Source: Galerina marginata
Taxonomy: Eukaryota > Basidiomycota > Agaricomycetes > Agaricales > Galerinaceae
Assembly: GCA_023014335.1 (NCBI GenBank)
Contig: JAECYW010000029.1
Location: 606,647-670,646 of the forward strand
DNA length: 64,000 bases
Reading direction: 5' to 3'
Positions 60,801 to 64,000 of this stretch are shown piece by piece (positions within the stretch are counted from its first letter, which is position 1; each line of letters begins with the position of its first letter). The notes under the pieces were generated by a model. It was not told the origin of the DNA, made no database searches, and was given only the letters and a program-made list of their open reading frames with translations. A program made the position numbers and the translations under genes.

Positions 60801-61690
60801 CAAGGGCCTTTCAACGCACTTGTAAACATTGGGATACTTGTGGTATTTCATCAGTAATCGTGGATTTCGAGGTTTTTGGGTTTTTTAGCTCAAAAAACCT
60901 GAAAAAACCGTAAAAAACCGCGAAACTGGGAACTTCTGAACCCATGTCCCTTCTCCCGAAAACCTCACTAATCCGCGGGGTACAAAAACCTAAAAAACCT
61001 ACGAAACCGACGAGATAAAATGTAACGAGAAGACTACTACTCAAGGATATACTCATAGACTAATTACAGCAAAAATCAAAGTTTCAATAGCGTTGACAGA
61101 AAGAATTAGGAGTACGAAGTAGTTATCTAAGTTGTGTATTCTAGTGGAAGAGAATGCGACAGAAAAAGGAAGTGGGCCTCAAGATTTAACTGGGCTAGAC
61201 GAAACATATGCGCCGGCACGGTAAGCTGATATCATCGAGAGGTCCGCTTGCAGGAGTTCTCGACAAGTCAAAGCGCGGGATGGAGGGCATGGAGGTTGGA
61301 CGAGTCCTCCTTTTCTTCTCGTTCCGTTATCGAGAGCAAACAGTGTCGTGTGCACTTATCAACTGGTTTGTGTGCCATCTCTTACCCGTTTATGGGTCTT
61401 CGCGTGTTCCAGAGGACTTTAGCCATCACGATGCTCTTGACAGCTTCAATTCTTTCTTTGTTAACCATTATATTGATCACCACGCCCACGAATTTATTAC
61501 TTTAGCCTAAATACCTTTATTTGTAGTAATTTTGTACTTTGTATCAACGTACACTAGAGTTCTCTGATGACGCTCTTCGGTTTTTGGGTTTCGGGGTTTT
61601 CAGGTTTCCGAGAACCCAGAGAACCCAAAAAACCAAAGAAAACCGGAAACTTACTTGACGTTTTGCTGATGTTCTTTTACAGTAAGAAAC
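60801..61690. other. Unique or low-copy segment within the subtelomere
   Basis: It contains imperfect palindromes built from GGTTTTTGGG and its complement (60870-61015 and 61575-61650) and a 100-codon plus-strand frame at 61208-61510 that I do not recognise. No gene is supported. Confidence 0.4.
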
Positions 61691-62330
61691 TTATTGGTCA
61701 AAACAACTAAAAAGCGAAATAATGTACAAAGAACTGATGTAAACAGGTTCCATGGAACTTGGAGATCATTACACGAGTACAAGCAGTTTTCTGGGCATTT
61801 CCACTCATAAAGATTATACCAGCAGTGTCTGGTGAGTACTATCCATCAAAGAGTCATGATAGAACATGTTAAACCACCGTTTCGCAAATTCTAAGGTCAG
61901 ATTTAATCGTATGGCTACGATCAAAAAACGGTTGGATAGCCCTTGTCAACAGCTTTCCGGCAGTATTTTTATCGTAGCGAAAACTTAAGAAACGCCGAAA
62001 ATCGTCGTCATACAGTGCAAATATGCGCAAAATCACCGATTTGCAAGTTATGGCGTCAGATTTGATCGGAACGCTTAGGTCTAAGAACGTTTGGAAAGCC
62101 CTTGTCAATAGCTTTTCGTCCATATTTTTATCGTTTCTGTAGCTTCAATATCGCCTGAGATCGTCGGCTTCGAAATTCTGAATAACATAGATACTGAACA
62201 GTGACTTTGCTTTTCGAATTACAAGGTTGAAAAAAATTCAATTCGTACGAAATAAAAGACTAGCGGGTAGAGATTAACGAGGGCTTTCCAACGCACCAAA
62301 GAACGTTAAAAGATTCCAAGTTTCCGTCGC
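61691..62330. repeat. Subtelomeric repeat unit, copy 2
   Basis: It runs from a TTATTGGTCAA word through GGTTCCATGGAACTT and ACCAGCAGTG to the conserved block at 61875-62300. The next unit starts with the same words at about 62345. Confidence 0.8.
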
Positions 62331-62469
62331 AAAATAAACGATTTATTGGTCAAGAAAAGCGAAAAAATTTACAAAAACTGATATCCACAGGTTCCATGGA
62401 ACTTCCAGATCACTAATTGAATCTAACTAACTCTCCAGTAACTCCCCATCCATAAAGACCATACCAGCA

Positions 62470-62937
62470 GTGATGGGTATCAGTGGTCTGGTCCTTTTTG
62501 TCCTTCAGAGATTCATTATAGTACTTGTGCCTAAAGTTGCGTGGTCTAGCCTTGCAAATGATGTTGAATCTGTTAAAGTACTGGATATCCTTCAGGATGA
62601 CCAGCTGCATGAGCTTTTTATGGTGAGGGCTGAAGGTGAAGACAGGGTGAATGAGGGGTTTGATGGTTGGTTTGGAAGGGAGTCTTCTCCTAAAGTATTT
62701 AGGGATGAAGATGGAATGCTAAGGAAGAATAATCATCAGAAAAGATTGCAAGAGAGGAAAAGAATGGTACTGACAGCCTTCTTGGCCTTCTTCTTCCTGT
62801 TGTCCTTGGCTTTCAAAACAGCTGACAGTGAGAGATGCTTTCTTGGGGGACCATTGGCCTTAAACTGCCAGACAAGAGTTAGTCAGAGAGAAGACAGTCA
62901 AAATAGACTATGCTTACACCCTCATTCCAGGCAGTAA
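62470..62937 (+). CDS. Unrecognised frame in the subtelomeric insertion
   Basis: A single open frame of 155 residues lies within the sequence that copy 3 has and copy 2 lacks. It has a charged middle (DILQDDQLHELFMV, RLQERKRM) and a hydrophobic run (LTAFLAFFFLLSLAF) near the C-terminus. I know no relative. It could be an exon of an inserted element or a chance frame. Confidence 0.3.
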   Translation: MMGISGLVLFVLQRFIIVLVPKVAWSSLANDVESVKVLDILQDDQLHELFMVRAEGEDRVNEGFDGWFGRESSPKVFRDEDGMLRKNNHQKRLQERKRMVLTAFLAFFFLLSLAFKTADSERCFLGGPLALNCQTRVSQREDSQNRLCLHPHSRQ

Positions 62938-62964
62938 AGTTCATAGTAAAATAGCAAAGAAGAG

Positions 62965-63045
62965 GGTGTGTGGCACAGTGAAGAAGGGAAGAAGATGTGT
63001 GGCACAATTGAGGAGAGGAGAGGATGTGTGGCACAGTTGACTGGG
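62965..63045. repeat. Short tandem repeat GATGTGTGGCACA
   Basis: Three imperfect copies of about 33 bp, each with GTGTGGCACA followed by a purine-rich GAGGAGAG-like stretch. Confidence 0.6.
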
Positions 63046-63507
63046 AGACCAGAGGAATGAGGGAAAAGGTAAGAAGGTCAGGCTGTATTTATACAACCTG
63101 GGGATGGCTGTGCAGACTTTCCTTGTTGAGTAGGACAATGGCAATGGGAAATGGCCCAATCCCATGGAGATGGCACAATGCTAAATTTGGTAATTGATAT
63201 AAAAACCACTGTTTCGCAAATTCCAATGTCAGTTTTAATTGTATGGCTACGATTAAAAAACGGTTGGATAGCCCTTGTCAACAGCTTTCCGGCAGTATTT
63301 TTATCGTGGCGAAAACTTAAGAAACGCCGAAAATCGTCGTCATACAGTGCAGATACGCGCAAAATCACCGATTTGCCAATTATGGCGTCAGTTTTGATCG
63401 GAACGCTTCGGTCTAAAAACGCTTGAAAAGCCCTTGTCAATAGCTTTCCGTCCATATTTTTATTGTCTTGGTAGCGTCAATATCGCCTGAGATCGCCGCC
63501 TTTTGAA

Positions 63508-63766
63508 ATGGAAACTGAAGTTAGGATTTGACGAAAGGAAAATCTTAGTATAAGGAAAAGTAAAGCTAGTAGTATAGGGATTAGACGTAAAAAAATCGTG
63601 GAAACTGAAGTTAGGATTTGACGAAAAGAAAATCTTAGTATAAGGATTAGACAAGAAAATCGTGGAAACTGAAGTTAGGATTTGACGAAAAGTAAAACCT
63701 AGTATAAGGATTAGACGTAAAGAAATAGACATAAAGAAAATCGTACAAACTGAAGTTAGGATTTCA
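63508..63766 (+). repeat. Minisatellite block next to the telomere
   Basis: Four copies of the unit found at 58271-58945, in the same orientation, starting within one subtelomeric unit and ending abruptly at AGGATTTCAGCC. Long stretches match 58390-58760. Confidence 0.85.
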
Positions 63767-63931
63767 GCCATGTCAGCTATATTTCTATATGAAACACTGC
63801 AATTTCCCAAAAGCCTGTTATACATCCAGAGTGGGTTTTTCCAATACTGCCTTTTTGCAGTCCCTATGTTTTACGTATCTTTAGGGTGGGTAGGCCTGCT
63901 GGGGGTACATATGTGGGTGCTCTAGGGTGTG
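63767..63931. other. Telomere-proximal spacer
   Basis: About 165 bp between the last minisatellite copy and the telomere. It becomes G- and T-rich towards the end (GGGTGGGTAGG, GGGTGTGGGG). No gene is seen. Confidence 0.5.
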
Positions 63932-63934
63932 GGG

Positions 63935-63975
<41 letters not shown>

Positions 63976-64000
63976 GGTTAGGGTTAGGGTTAGGGTTAGG
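63932..64000 (+). repeat. Telomere repeats (TTAGGG)n
   Basis: About eleven units of TTAGGG run to the last base of the window, with one TTTAGGG variant at 63953-63959. The G-rich strand runs 5' to 3' outward, as at a right chromosome end. Confidence 0.98.

Larger units (their letters stand above)
62331..63505. repeat. Subtelomeric repeat unit, copy 3, with about 650 bp of extra sequence
   Basis: The unit repeats TTATTGGTCAA, GGTTCCATGGAACTT and ACCAGCAGTG (up to about 62475), then carries extra sequence to about 63190 before resuming with CCACTGTTTCGCAAATTC and the conserved block. The resumed block is close to copy 2, for instance GAAACGCCGAAAATCGTCGT in both. Confidence 0.8.

Noticed and set aside
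60870..61015. GGTTTTTGGG-type runs as internal telomere repeats
   Set aside because: They do not match TTAGGG and are arranged as imperfect palindromes.

Overview
The window is the right-hand end of a chromosome of a filamentous basidiomycete, most likely an Agaricomycete. Genes are split by many introns of about 50-70 nt. Two protein families typical of mushroom-forming fungi are present: a DUF6534 membrane protein and a short adenylate-forming enzyme resembling fungal reductase-type ligases. The + strand ends in about eleven TTAGGG units, so base 64000 lies in the telomere. All identifications come from reading the sequence; no database search was run.

Layout, left to right. Bases 1-3060 hold a GC-rich degenerate array in which five cassettes each carry an intron-like segment of about 70 nt. 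Bases 5775-8918 are a Tc1/mariner-type DNA transposon with 34-bp inverted ends, a spliced DDE transposase and a second, convergent cargo gene. Bases 12657-13430 encode a protein with a C-terminal CxC...HxxxC zinc-binding motif. Bases 16885-19919 encode the GPI ethanolamine-phosphate transferase PIG-O/Gpi13. From 22.3 to 35.7 kb six metabolic genes lie together: adenylate-forming ligase, cytochrome P450, DUF6534 membrane protein, alpha/beta hydrolase, NAD(P)-dependent reductase and a Delta12-type fatty-acid desaturase. This looks like a candidate lipid-derived secondary-metabolite cluster.

From 40.2 to 50.4 kb lies one secreted acid sphingomyelinase gene (minus strand). A 6.6-kb Mutator-like transposon (40511-47116, 9-bp target duplication) sits inside one of its introns, turning a 50-nt intron into one of 6665 nt. 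The element carries, on the opposite strand, a large gene with a GCM-like zinc segment, a ubiquitin-specific-protease-like domain and a PHD finger. That gene appears to have lost the transposase core and has an in-frame stop.

The last 13 kb become increasingly telomeric: a decayed Lon protease copy without its Walker A segment (about 52.0-52.8 kb), a TPR-type protein gene broken by a 5-bp duplication (55.7-58.2 kb), minisatellite arrays in inverted orientation (58.3-60.0 kb), long subtelomeric repeat units (60.3-63.5 kb), another minisatellite block and the telomere. The stretches 3.1-5.7, 8.9-12.6, 13.4-16.8, 19.9-22.3, 36.0-40.1, 50.4-51.9 and 52.9-55.6 kb gave no gene I can name.
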